A stretch of DNA of 64,000 nt, from contig NC_089423.1 of the NCBI RefSeq assembly GCF_013426205.1, positions 6,758,001 through 6,822,000 on the forward strand, given 5' to 3'. This document shows positions 24,811 through 37,158 of this stretch, in pieces. This DNA comes from Metarhizium brunneum. Lineage: Eukaryota > Ascomycota > Sordariomycetes > Hypocreales > Clavicipitaceae. Each line of letters starts with the position of its first letter. Within the stretch, counting starts at the first letter, position 1. The notes under the pieces were generated by a model, which saw only the letters and a program-made list of their open reading frames with translations, made no database searches and was not told the DNA's origin. The position numbers were made by a program, and so were the translations under genes.

Positions 24811-26773
24811 CTATTTATGCGCTGCCTTACGCCTCTTCGAAACTCCGTCGCCATTCGAATTATTCAAGTGTGCCTCAATTGTCTCCAAGCGAGTCGTAAG
24901 CGAGGATATCTTTTGTAACGGGCCCGGAGGCAGGTTATTAGTTATGTCTTTGATGATGTCTCGGTACAGGTCTTTTGTGGTAAAGTTTCCTTGCCAGGCA
25001 CTGACAGTTTGTAGTTGCAACTCCAATTTCTGGAAATTTGTCTCGGCTTCTTTTGAAATACGCTGCAGACCGCTGTCGAGGGACGATAGTCTCTCATTCC
25101 ACGAGGTGCCCAGCTTGCGCTGCTCGCCAATTTTTTGGTCCAGCTTGTCCACCGACGTGGAAATACTATTCCTCAGACCGTCTATACCCCGACGTAACGC
25201 TGACACCTCGGCAAGGGACTGGTCGGCTTTAGCAGCTGCACTTTCTCTTGCAATTCTTTCCTTGTCGACAAAAGACCCCAGGTCGTGAGCCACCTTTGTT
25301 AGCTTCTCCTGCATCATGCCTTTCAACTTGTCGCCTAGAGAGGCAGATAGTGGCTGAAATTTTTGGTCAAATATTTCCTCGATTTCCGTCTTGTGCCTGC
25401 TCGCCAGCTTGGCTTGCGCATGTTGCCCGCCGTCGTCTGTTTGTGCTGACAGTTTCAGTTTCAGAGCATCTTCAATGGCCTTGACTGCCTCCGAGGTTGA
25501 CATTTGCTCTTTCGAGTTTGTGTGGACTATTTCCATGCACGAGTCCAGCCGTCTATGCAGACCGGCAATGGACTGTGGTGCCCCATCAACAGACTCGCAT
25601 TGCAGACTCAGCTTCATGATGTGCATCTCATCCGTCACGGTTTCCAGACGCTGCCTGGTCTTCATGCCAGGGTCATCGTCTTCAGTTCTCCGGCTACCGT
25701 CCTCTACGCCTTTTGAATTTTCAAATGCCGAAACAATAGTATCAAACCGTCCCAATTCCCTAGACAGAGCTTGCGAGGTCATCATGTTTGAGGCGAGATC
25801 ATCCATCTTCTTCGAAAGCTGGTTCAGCTTGCGTTCGAGTTCGGTCAACCTGCCATCTGACCGCAGCCTATCTTCCATAGTTTCTTCTGTAAAGTTGGGT
25901 AGCCTCTTGTCCCAACTTCCAAGCCTTTGCTCCAGCTCTTCTATATGCATCTGAAGCCTGGCGCTCTTCTGTCTTTCCTGTTCAAGGCCAATTTTGAGTC
26001 CTTCTGTTTCTTTTCGGAGCTGCAACTGATTTTCATTGACAATTTGAGTGAATGCCTCTTCCAGGCAGGCACTAAACTTCTCGTCCAAAGCCTTTTGGAG
26101 GGCGTTTAGACGAGCATCGACATCCTCGCTCCGTAAGGCATTGCCATGCGTCGTTTTCAGTAGCTCTTCATTCTGTCTGTTTATAAATGCGGCCAGATGA
26201 GTAAGCAGTTTCCCGTCAGTGCCGCCAAGTCGTTCGCAGCTCTTTGTCTTCTCCCTTTTCCACTGATCGATCTGCAGCTTGAGGACCTCACGGTGGTTCG
26301 AGCTCTCAGGGGCTCGACAGCGTTCAAGCTCGGTTTGCATCTTCTTCAAATTCTTGTCTTGTTTATCTCGCTGCATGTACCAGTACATTCTGTCGCAGAG
26401 CAGCTCGACCAAGTGCTTGATGTCTATGTCCCTCCGCAGGTGACCCAACGGCGGGGGATGATGCTGCATACTGGAAGACGGCCCTTGAGGATGTTAATAG
26501 CCTTGGATGTTCGCCGTGAGCGGCCGGATAAATAGTAAATGACGCACCGTGTTCAATAGGCTTCGCGTTGTTGCGAAACGAAGACATGGTCCCGTGGTCG
26601 TGATTGGGCTCGTTTGTTGCTGACGTCAAGGTCTCTTCGCGTGGCCTGTCGTGATACTGTCGGTCAGGCTCATCCGAGGGGTGATATCGAGGGAAATATT
26701 GATTCCGAGGTCTAGACGGTCTGTTTACAGAGCGACGAAAGTTGCCCGGCCGTCGTCGGCTCCTGCGCACCAT
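24811..26773 (-). CDS. coiled-coil protein, unrecognised family (632 aa)
   Basis: Exons 26548-26773 and 24811-26483; the 64-nt intron has donor GTGCGT, branch CTATTAAC and acceptor CTCAAG. The first 75 residues are Arg-rich and disordered (MVRRSRRRPGNFRRSV). From about residue 110 the chain is almost all heptad-like helix with many Leu/Glu/Lys (for example MQTELERCR, LQMHIEELEQRL, LTELERKLNQLSKKMDDL). It ends in a basic tail, SKRRKAAHK. No ATPase, hinge or motor motif is present. It could be a chromosome-axis, spindle-pole or cytoskeletal scaffold, but nothing in the sequence chooses between these. It is divergent from RVB2 across a 1 kb gap. Confidence 0.75.
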
Positions 26774-27788
26774 TTTGCTCCTGCTTTAACAGCTGGCCAG
26801 TCGTCACGTGGGTTTGGCGGCTGGCAAGGTTACGGCAGTACAAACGCAGATATTGTGATACAGATGAACGAGCTCCTAGTACCGTGCTTTGCTTTATTGA
26901 TGGCATGTAAATACTCTTGTTCTTCTTTTAGGTGTTGGAAATGCGGTGGATGCAAAAGTAGGCAAAGTCAAGGTACGATGCTGCAGCCCAGTACGTCGTT
27001 ATCCGATTCCCTGGGCTTGACCTGACAAACATGTGACATCAACTGAATTAAAACAGCATTATGAATCACTGCAAGTGCCCAGATGCCTTGTGGGTTGCAA
27101 CATGCAAATTGCTCGGCAGGCTCACTCTTTTTACTACCTAGATAGGCACGCCGACAGCCTACCACGTACATGGTTATCAAGTTTTATATAATAATGAGCA
27201 AATGTATTTTCTTATAAACTACCTAACTATATATATTAGGTGAAATAATTAAAAGGATGAGCGCACCTAGTAAAAAGAGTGAGCCCGCCGAGCAATTCAC
27301 TCCGGTATAGCAGAGAGCATGTACAAGTGCGGGTGGGTGCAAACGCCGTATCCACGGTTTGCAATGTGCACATAAAGGACAGGAAGTGTGATAGGAATAA
27401 AAGTAAGCATGGCCCACGAAGTGATTTTCTTTTGCGATGCGTTTTTCAAATGTCATGCTATTGACTTGGGACATGCTATGTTGAGCTGGTTTTTCGCACT
27501 TGACATGCGCAAAGCTGCAAGACTTAGGAAGAGCGAATCAGGTGGCAGAACTCATGCAACATTGAACCCGTTTGGGCGGAAGCCAAGTCGCGAAATTTTT
27601 GTGGGTCGCGCTTACATGACTGGTCCAAAGCGAACCCAAGCGACCCAAAGCTCTGCATAAGCGCAACCGCCAGCTGCAGGCTCGAGGCTGTCGCAGCAGG
27701 GCAATTTTCCGAGGGTGAAGGCTTGACTCTTGACCTCGTGCAATCTGCCTCCGCCAACATCAGCCAATTCGAAAGAACCATCCCAACC
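26774..27788. other. divergent intergenic region with inverted repeat
   Basis: Lies between two divergent start codons. It contains an AT-rich core (27170-27260) flanked by two inverted copies of a 30-nt element, annotated separately. No gene seen. Confidence 0.6.
27108..27297. repeat. inverted repeat, 30-nt arms with CTCACTCTTTTTACTA
   Basis: The left arm (about 27109-27138) and right arm (about 27268-27297) are reverse complements over 30 bases with one mismatch. Each contains GAGCAATT-type and GTGAG/CTCAC elements: AGTAAAAAGAGTGAGCC, then GCCGAGCAA. Arms are separated by about 130 AT-rich bases. A weaker third copy lies at 39893-39926. Confidence 0.8.
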
Positions 27789-29372
<1,584 letters not shown>

Positions 29373-29978
29373 GATAATTGGAGAGCGAGATGAATTTGCT
29401 TTTTTTTTCTTGGCAGATGAGGGCTGGATGGCGTTTTCGGGGCAAAAACTTTGATGCCGAGGAAGTTGGGCTTACGTTACTCTCTTTTTTTGTATGTTGT
29501 GCGTCGTGTACAGTAAGATTTGGCAAGGAAGGCCTAGATAGACCCCATCAAATCACGCATATTAAATAAATCCCGGCATTATTTTTTTAAATGCAATTTT
29601 CCCTTTTCCCGTGGTGCTTGGCATCAGATGTCGCAGAAGGATGTCAGAAGGATGTCACAGACGAATGGCACTCTAGATGAGGCAGCATGAACAACGACTT
29701 GAAAGTTTTACCATGGAAAACCAGCGTAACGCGTCAACAGGACGTAATTTATTTCGTTTGTACCATAATCTCAATCCACCCTCAGTAGCAAAATTCAATA
29801 TCCCTGTGTTCAGCCAAATAATCCCCAATCAAAATTCCGTGCTGCAATAGCCGTCTCCATCCCAAAAGCACAGAACATGAGTGCCCAAGCCTCGTAGCCA
29901 TTGACACGAAGTCCTGGACAACCAGTCAGTGCCCGCCGCATACAGCTACACTTCTCGGAACACTTACTTTTTCTTATT
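29373..29978. other. intergenic between convergent genes
   Basis: 3' flanks of RVB2 and of the 30.4 kb gene; contains only T-runs and no open frame of interest. Confidence 0.6.
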
Positions 29979-30457
29979 TTACTCCGCGTCCTGCTTGACA
30001 CGCTTGGCCTCGGGTTCATCCTGGTCATCATCATAGTACTGCTCCTCCTTGACGGAGATTTGGTCGTCAACGTCGTCGAATTTGGAAGGCTTGGCCTTGG
30101 TAGCGCGAGTCTTGCGCTTCGGCGTTGCCTTGGTGGGCGTTGCCGGGACGCTGCCGTTCTTGGTGTTCTTCTCGGGGGAGTCTTGGGTGCGGCGAAGCTT
30201 CTGGATGTGCTGGCTGACAGGGGCGTTAGCGGTGGATGAATCAAGTCTCGTGGGGACCAAGGCAGTGACGATTTGGGGGCAAGGTGAGAGGGAGCGTACT
30301 TGACGCCGTTGAAGGTGGTGGTGAAGCCCTGGGATTGCATGTGCTCGGCGACTTGGACGAGGAAATCCTTGTTGGGCTTGGTCACGTCGATCATGGCGCG
30401 GAGGAGGCCGAAGTGGGAATGCTCGTCCCATTTGTGGGTGTTTGGAGCGCGAGACAT
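29979..30457 (-). CDS. small SANT/Myb-like protein (130 aa), cluster member D
   Basis: Exons 30300-30457 and 29979-30213; the 86-nt intron has donor GTACGC, branch CGCTAAC and acceptor TGTCAG. The domain begins HKWDEHSHFGLLRAM and continues to MQSQGFTTTFNGV. After the splice comes helix 3, NQHIQKLRRTQDS. The tail has basic SPEKNTKN and TPKRKTRATKAK segments, then an acidic end with DDDQDEPEAKRVKQ (NLS-like). The intron is phase 2 (AA|C). The promoter on the minus strand has ACGCTCACTC, GCTCACTTTTC and CACTCACCTTTGCGACTATATAAC (read as CTCAC units plus TATA) between 30611 and 30733. It is probably a nuclear DNA- or chromatin-binding factor. Its second exon may also be used by the two upstream first-exon-like genes. 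Confidence 0.78.
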
Positions 30458-30610
30458 GATGAGAGTGGAAGGGGTGAACCTGCGTCCGAGGCACGAGATG
30501 AAGAAATATGTGTTGTTGAAGATGGTTGATGGTTACAGGGCGGGTGATGTGTACAAGGCGGCCCGGGGTGATGTGTAAAGGAAAGGGAGTGGCAGATGGA
30601 GAGGGGGGAA

Positions 30611-30733
30611 AAGTGAACAGTTATATAGTCGCAAAGGTGAGTGACGGTATAGAGAAAAGTGAGCAGCTTGGGGAGTAAAGGTTATGAGCGAGGACGAAAT
30701 GAGAAAAAACTCAGCCAAGAGTGAGCGTAAAGC
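30611..30733 (-). promoter_or_regulatory. promoter of member D with four CTCAC-type elements and TATA box
   Basis: On the minus strand the order is GCTCACTC, GCTCACTT, CACTCACC, TATATAAC, TTCACTTT. The 11-nt string GTGAGTGACGG at about 30636 recurs at about 38613 upstream of member G. Confidence 0.45.
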
Positions 30734-30782
30734 TCACCACCACGTTGATGCAAAACACGGAACAATAAAAAAAGAGGGAAAT

Positions 30783-30938
30783 TCACCGAAGAGCACTCTC
30801 TGTGAAAGAGTACCCGCGAGCACGCAGCTCGTTCATGATCCCGGCGATTTGCTCACTCGTAAAGTTGACTTGGTTGAACACAGCCAGGAGGATATCCTCA
30901 TGGACACCCTCGTCCCATTTCATGATCTGGCGGGGCAT
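30783..30938 (-). CDS. cluster member C: 51-aa SANT/Myb-like N-terminal domain ending at a splice donor
   Basis: ATG at 30938 (MPRQIMKWDEGVHEDILL) through RARGYSFTESALR, then TGA. The frame matches the first two helices of member A (GYGFTNEGCR) and ends at the same position where A, D and the 12.3 kb gene are interrupted by a phase-2 intron. The last codons read CTT CG|G TGA AT, so the stop codon lies inside a plausible donor GTGAAT starting at 30786. No acceptor giving a related helix 3 exists before the promoter of member D. Either it is a microprotein lacking the third helix, or its exon (30787-30938) splices to the shared acceptor at 30213, giving 128 residues in frame. RNA data would decide. 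Confidence 0.5.
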   Translation of the reverse strand: MPRQIMKWDEGVHEDILLAVFNQVNFTSEQIAGIMNELRARGYSFTESALR

Positions 30939-31063
30939 CTTGATGTGAAGCAGATGAAAGACGGGCAGAATGTAAACGAATAATAGAGGTAGGGGGGTTG
31001 TGAAGGGTAGAAAATGTGAAAGAGGTAGAACGGGCGTGGAACGGGGATGATATAATGCTGAGA

Positions 31064-31101
31064 TGTGAGAAGAGTGCAGCTGTGAGGAGAGGTGAGAGTG
31101 T
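31064..31101 (-). promoter_or_regulatory. CTCAC-rich promoter of member C
   Basis: On the minus strand: ACTCTCACCTCTCCTCACAG, then TTCTCACATCTCAGC, followed by TATATCATCC. It is about 130-165 bases upstream of the member C start codon. Confidence 0.4.
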
Positions 31102-31317
31102 AAAGGCAGATGCAATCCGTGGCAGATTACATTTACCCACCCAGAAGTATACACGAATATATTGGGGTATAATGCGCGACAGCCAGGTCCGTGGCCTGGT
31201 GAAATACTTTTGCCTCCCACTGTACAAGGACAAGAGGTGAGAGCAGCGTGAGCGTGGGCTGCCATGGCTTGTGTGAAGAATGAGTGCAGCTGCGATGAGG
31301 AGATGAAATTGCAAGTC

Positions 31318-31485
31318 TCACCGAATGCCCTCCCAAGTAACTTCGTGCTTTCGGGCCTTCATGCGGGCCGCAACATCTTTGCGAATCTCGGCATTCATGG
31401 CATTCGCCTCGATCCCGGCCTCGTAAAAGGCCACCACAAGGTCGTGGAGGAAGTTTGGGTCGTTCCAGTGGCCGCCGGGTGCCAT
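31318..31485 (-). CDS. cluster member B: 55-aa SANT/Myb-like N-terminal domain ending at a splice donor
   Basis: ATG at 31485 begins MAPGGHWNDPNFLHDLVVAF and the frame ends KHEVTWEGIR-stop. HWND and the terminal GIR align with KNWND and EGCR of member A. As in member C, the end reads ATT CG|G TGA GA: the stop is created by a GTGAGA donor at 31321. Local acceptors (CCATGGCAG, TTGTACAG) give unrelated sequence. If the exon (31322-31485) joins the exon at 30213, a 132-residue protein in frame with helix 3 (RQHIQKLRR) results. Otherwise it is a short two-helix microprotein or a decayed copy. Confidence 0.45.
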   Translation of the reverse strand: MAPGGHWNDPNFLHDLVVAFYEAGIEANAMNAEIRKDVAARMKARKHEVTWEGIR

Positions 31486-31973
31486 TGTGTCGTAGCAAAA
31501 GGTTGTGATGAGCTGGGGGGCGTGGCAGACGGTGCGTTGCAAGGGGCAAAGTTAAAGGGAGGTGATGAGTGGAAGACGAGTGGTCTTTTTGCGATGTTGG
31601 AGACGCGGGAGGAGTTTGGTTGGAGGCGGGTGGACGGCCGTCATGAAAACGGCGTTGCAGGTGACGGCAAACAGTGGCAGTTCACAACCAGTCCGGCCAG
31701 CTGCCATGCATTAAAGGACGATACACTCTTCGATAACCTGCACAGCACATGCCAACTCGCCACTCGCAAAATTATTATACACTGCTGTTTTGTACATGCA
31801 TGCCGAAACGAAAAGACTGCAACACCGAGCCCAGGAATAAAAATGATGGACCATGATCCCATCAGCCTCGGTCATAACCCCGTTGCCTTGAAACCCAATG
31901 ACGTTCAACATCAAATATCTATGTTTTTATACATCATACCTCCTCATCCCCATAGCTATAACTTTAACAGCCG

Positions 31974-33496
31974 TTAGTACGAGCATCCTACGGTATGAGA
32001 CTGGAGAACGTACTTGTCATCTTCTTCTGGATAATCAGACTCCGTGGCGCCGTTGTGTGCTGCCAGTGCTAGCACGGCTTCGTCGTCGAGCGGCTGTTGC
32101 TGTTCCAGCTCCTGCGTATCTAACCTTTGGCGCTTGGTGGGAGGTTCCTCTGGCGCGTCAGCATCATCGTCGCCGTCCTGTTCGACTACCGGCGTCCCGT
32201 CTGCAGCGTCTGTCGTTTCCGTCGCAGGCGCAGTCGCCAGTGCTTCTACTGGCGGTGTAGTGAATTCTGGCGTTGTTTCTACGATGGACTCTGACTTGAG
32301 AGGTTGCGGCGGTGATGGTGGCGGTGGTGGTGGTTGTAGTGATTGTAGTGGTGGTTGTTGTTGTGGTTGTAGTGGTGGCTGTTGTTGTTGTGGTTGTTGT
32401 TGTGGTTGTTGTTGTGGTTGTTGTGGTAGTGGTTGTTGTTGTTGTTGTTGTGACTGTTGAGCTCTCTGCTGGTCTGCGGTATCCTCTTGCTTAAGAGTTA
32501 TGCTGGGAGCATGAGCAGGATGAACGGCGTGAACGGCGTGAACAGCGTGAAAAGCGGCGGCGGCGGCAGAAGCAGAGGCGGAGGCAGCGGAGGCAGTAGA
32601 GGCAGGCATGGATACAGAAGCAGGACCGATTCCTCCGTCTACGGGCGACACGGCTTCGTTTTCAGGCTTCCTCGGACGGCCTCTGCCCGGACCTGGTCGT
32701 CGAGTGATGGGGTTCAAGGTTGGGTCAACACGACGAGACAACTCCGGTGCAGTGCCGTTTGCCTCGGCCTTGTTTTGAGACCTGCGCAGACCCTGAAAGT
32801 GTTGACTGTGGCTAATGTCAGTAAGGAACGGCAACATTGAAATCATCAGTCCAATCAGTGCGCGTAGCAGATTGGGACATTTACAGCCTGGTATGGCCTC
32901 ACTCGAGCTCACTCGAAGGGGCTTTGGTGTCGCGACCACCAGGCAGAGTCGCATTGGCTTCACTGGGAACCAATTGCAGTCGCATGACACCCAGCTCAGA
33001 ATAACGCGAGGCGAGCCATTGACATATAAAGCAGTTGACGGCGACAGCAAGGCGCATCAGACATACCGACATCCCTCATTGGTGAAGCCGTAGCCCAAGG
33101 TTCGCATGTGGTTGCCAATGGTGGTCCATTCCGCTCCACTGATTACACCAATGTTTTTGACGGACAAGATGGTGAAGAACAAGTCCTTGTCTGCACGGTC
33201 GTTCCAATTCTTGACGTTCATGGTGCATCCGAAACGGCCCAATAGGGTGGGCCAGCGTGGTCGCGAGAGATGGTCTACAATGTTCAGCGGTACAAGTCGT
33301 GAGCGTGGTTCTGCACCGAGCCGCGGATAGACCGTGTTAGGAGGCGGGCTGGATCGGTGCGAGAAATTGGTAGTGAGATGGATGGTCGAGGGAATCTGGA
33401 GCGCGCGGAGGGCTCCGTGCCCCCAGCGGAAGGTGGAGCCGAGGCCGGCTTGCGGACCAAAGATGTTCCGGTTGCAGACGGGCCATATTCGCTCAT
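31974..33496 (-). CDS. SANT/Myb-like regulator with poly-Gln/Pro tail, cluster member A
   Basis: Confident exons: up to 33067 (domain KNWNDRADKDLFFTIL ... GYGFTNEGCR) and 31974-32805 (RQHFQGLRRSQNKAEANG). They are joined across a 261-nt intron with donor GTATGT and acceptor GCCACAG, phase 2 (CG|T). The start is less sure. MSEYGPSATG at 33496 has a good context and can be linked by a 107-nt intron (33210-33316) to NWNDRADKD, giving 384 residues; MNVKNWND at 33221 is the alternative. An AT-hook-like RRPGPGRGRPRK lies after the domain. Then come an Ala-rich stretch, poly-Gln/Pro (32302-32457), and an acidic region with TKRQRLD. The domain is strongly conserved in filamentous fungi as I recall. 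Probably a nuclear transcription regulator. Confidence 0.75.
32302..32457 (-). repeat. poly-Gln/Pro coding repeat in member A
   Basis: CAA/CAG- and CCA-rich codons encode runs such as QQQQQQPLPQQPQQQ. Imperfect trinucleotide repetition makes length variation between strains likely. Confidence 0.85.
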
Positions 33497-36349
33497 GGTG
33501 ATTTGTCCACCTGTCGCTGCGATGACAAGAGGGAGCGCGAGGACGGGTGAATAAAAATAGCTGGTCGTGACGGATTTTAAAAAGTTGGTTTGCTAAATAC
33601 ATTTTTGGAACTATTTCACGAATGCACACGGACATGTAGTGGTACATGTAGCCTGTGGTGAGGCCGATGCTTGGACTTAGCCGGAGTTGAAACGGCGTTT
33701 AGCCGGCTGTTGTGTTGAGCTCAGCTGCCTGGCAGCTCTAAAACCCAAGCGGCAGCGCATTCACTGAGCACGGCTCGACGACAATCCATCCTTTTACAAG
33801 TAAGCATCGCCAATACACGCCAGCATAGGCGTATCACGTCTCAGTCCGCAGTCTATCGTGGCGATATTTTCGCAATTGATATCGTTCAAACCCCCTTTTC
33901 TTTGCGTGAGACCACCAGATAGATGCAACCACCGATTCTACAATCGTATCTTGCCACCCTATACCATCCGTACACCTAGAATTCCATTCCCAAGCTCTGG
34001 GACCATGACATGCAGCCAGTCCGCCCAGCAATACTAGCACTAGTAGTTCCATCCACCTCGGTAGGCAGCTGACAAATGCCTGGCACCTCTTCACCACCGA
34101 CGTCAAGGTGGCTCCGTGGCGGTGTACGAGACGGTGCAACGCGGCCTGTCCATCCCAACGATTAGTCAGTCACCTGCCACCAAGTCGGACAAGAAGAAGT
34201 GCGAGTGCGAGGCCAGCCAACACGAGGCACCAGGTACGTACCTTGCACGTGAGTTCGCTCCTTGGACGTGGAAAGTGGCCCAGAGTTCCCGCCAAAATTC
34301 GCGCCCCCCGTCGCGTCTCCCAAGCACCTCACCCCATCCCCTCCAAGACGTTGATTGAGGATACGGCCGAGGCGCGACCATGAAGACTACAATAATGACT
34401 CCCAATGGTTTTAAAATGTCTTTTTTATATAGACACAAATTTTCCGCGTCTTTCAGGCGTTTCTGGAAGCAAAAATACAACTCGTCGCACGTCTTCCACC
34501 ATGGTGATGATTTGCTGCCTCCGCCCCTCTTTCGGGATGACGCCGTCGCTGCCTCAGCCGACCAGACACCATCGGTGTGATGGGCGTGTGCTGGGGCCCT
34601 CCGTGCTCCAGGTCTGACGCATCCCTTGAGCAAAGGTGGCCATCGGTTCTGGGGAGAGATGCAAAGAAAAAAAAAAGTTTTACGAGCCGTCTCCAGTGCG
34701 TTGCGACACTGCGGCAGACACTGGGATCTTTTTCCATCTATCAAACTACATACCACGGCCAATTCTCTCGGACCAGCAACCGAGTAATTGGCTAATTGCT
34801 CTTATATCGAAACCAGAGAGATAGCGACATGGTAGAATCGCTGGCACAGAAAACGGCTTGCCAATCGAGGTTGAACTTGTGGTGGCTTTCGCCTGCGTAT
34901 CATGGATGGGTCCGCTGGGGCTGGCGGAATGAACTGCAAGGTTCCAAGGCCACCGCAGCACACCCCCCCTCGACCTTTCTTTTCTTCTTGCTTTCTTTGG
35001 ATTGAAGAATGAGTCACACTGGTTTCAGTCCATGCCAGAAAAGCCATCCCTGTCGATGGGATTGCATATTACAGTTATATCGAGACGTCACGACGTTCAA
35101 CTGGCCTTGCGACAACGATGGACCTGAACTGTGCGACGGCGCTAATTGGCACGGGGCACACTGCCTGTTGCTGCAGTAGCAACGGCGACAACGACGGCAT
35201 CAAGGGGCCGTGCCTGACGTGCAGCCCATGAACTGGTCATGCAGTGCGACAGACGGCATGTTGATTGCAGTCGATTTTGTTTCCACAATCAAGAGCGTAA
35301 CGACGTGCAATCTGGAGATGGTTTTGCAGTGGTGGCTTCTCCATCTGTTGGCTCAAGTGGTGGTGGAGAGTTGGCCGCTGCTGCATGCACTTTACGCGCT
35401 GTGCAGGCACCTGGGCCCTGACTCTGACTGGCTGCCACCATTGGGCGCTGTAAAGTTGCCACTGTGCCTCCAAGCTGCCTGGCGTCCCCACTTGAGCACC
35501 GTCCAAGCATCCTTGCCCACCCTCGACTCCATCGACATCCAAATCCCAACATCCGGCATCCAGCATGCATCCCCATTCCCCCAATGGCTGCGGCACCAGG
35601 CAACCATGCGCCTGGGAACCTCATCTCAGACTAATCATTCAGACGCTGGATGCCAATTCGAGCCCTATGCCCACCAGCGGCGCCATGGCCCGGCGTCGGT
35701 TCCTGGATTCCTGCATCCAGACACCAATTGTACACCCCCCCTTCCCCCCCGTCAACACCATGCCCATGCCCCCTTCATCAGATATTTGTTTGTTGCCCGC
35801 ACGCCTCCGTTTTTGCCTGATGTCGATGCCTTTTTAAATGGAAACTTGTCCCCAAGGCCATATTTTCTCACCCTTTCCTCCGACCACATCATCATTCGTA
35901 CCAACCGTCGTCATCTTTTGGCCTTGGTCTTGCGCAAGGCATGCCGGAACTACTCGCATAGCAAAGACCTTTCTTCAACCCCCAAGACTTTGGTATCGGA
36001 TCGCTGTCTCGGCTGGTGACTAGACTTTGACCACTCATTTTCGATACATCTCGCCGAACAGGTCTCGTAGTAGCGCCGATACACGTTCAACCTTGACTCA
36101 CCAGGACCGCTATACACTTTCGGTCTGCTTGTCTCGGCCAATCTTGGAACCCATCTTGGGCTCGGGTGTCTCTTTTGCAAGCTGCCGCGGCGTCCTCAAG
36201 CTGCCTGGTGTCATCTCGCAGCGGGCTATATCTACTGCTTCCGCCCATCATTCACCTGCTGTGCGCCCAGCTGCTTCTCGTCAGATCAGAACGTCTCAAT
36301 ACAACACCAACCGCTTTACATACTCACCGACAGTCTCAAATTCGCCAAA
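33497..36349. other. 2.85 kb gap between the two arms of the SANT/Myb-like cluster
   Basis: Separates minus-strand genes (left) from plus-strand genes (right). Contains overlapping short frames on both strands without domains. The right half is pyrimidine-rich and probably a long leader or promoter of member E. No gene is supported. Confidence 0.55.
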
Positions 36350-37158
36350 ATGTCCCCCAACAGTGATAATGCCATGGCTCGATTCCTTTTTGCCATCTTG
36401 AAGCAAAAAAATCTCAAGGATGTTCGTCTTTGCTCCAAACTATCCCTGTCCTGTGTGTGTGTGTGATGGGCGCACTAACAGCCATTCAAGATTGACTGGA
36501 ACCAAGTCGCCCAGGATCCTGTTCTGCTGCAGCCCATTACGAATGGACATGCTGCCAGAATGAGGTACTCTCGCTTCCGGGCCACCGTCACTGGTCATGA
36601 ACCCCAGAAGCGTGGCCGCCATGGTGAAAAGGATCGAGTGTCCAAGCCTTCCAAAAGGGACCACGCGTCCAAGAAGGACGCCATTATCAAGTCGGAGTCT
36701 GGTGTGAGCCTTGCCTCTCTCGCTCAGGTATGTCCCGGGACACCGGTTTCTGGAAACACAGCCGCGAGCACCGCTAACTAACACCTTAGCAGTACTCTCC
36801 GGCCTCGCTGCCATCTCCATATCTGGGTGACAACGATGACTTGAACGCCCGATTCCTCACACCCTGTAGCGACGACATGATGTCCATCCGGCCTGCCGTC
36901 ATCGAGAAGCGCCGACACCGAGACTCCAACGCCTTCTCCCCCATGATGGACAACAACTCGGATTTCTTCACAGATTCCGGGAGTCTCACAAACTCACCGG
37001 CATTTTCAGCCTTTGATGCTGCCTATGACCTGGGAAGCTATAGCACCGTAGCTGCCGATTTCCAAAGCCACGACCCATCCGACCTCGGTGGTCCTCAGTC
37101 GGTGTTGGACTGTGGCCATGAGTGGAACGAGCGCTTCCATGACCCCCAGCTTTTTTGA
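36350..37158 (+). CDS. SANT/Myb-like DNA-binding protein (224 aa), cluster member E
   Basis: Exons 36350-36421, 36491-36727 and 36793-37158. Intron 1 (69 nt) contains a GT dinucleotide run and branch GCACTAAC; intron 2 ends at TTAGCAG. The domain runs MARFLFAILKQKNLKD | IDWNQVAQDP ... HAARMRYSRFRATVTG, the fungal Myb-like type with Trp in helix 2 and MRYSRF in helix 3. Downstream are basic KRGRHGEKDRVSKPSKRD and a Ser/Asp-rich C-terminus. Highly similar proteins are widespread in filamentous ascomycetes as I recall. Inferred to be nuclear and to bind DNA. The tandem NAG at the intron 2 acceptor could add one Gln. Confidence 0.88.

Noticed and set aside
34166..34762. 198-codon minus-strand open frame in the cluster gap
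   Set aside because: Amino-acid composition is non-protein-like, with several equally long overlapping frames and no splice or domain evidence.
35210..36019. 269-codon plus-strand open frame before member E
   Set aside because: Pro/His/Leu-rich reading of a pyrimidine-rich leader; stops before the real start of member E and matches nothing known.
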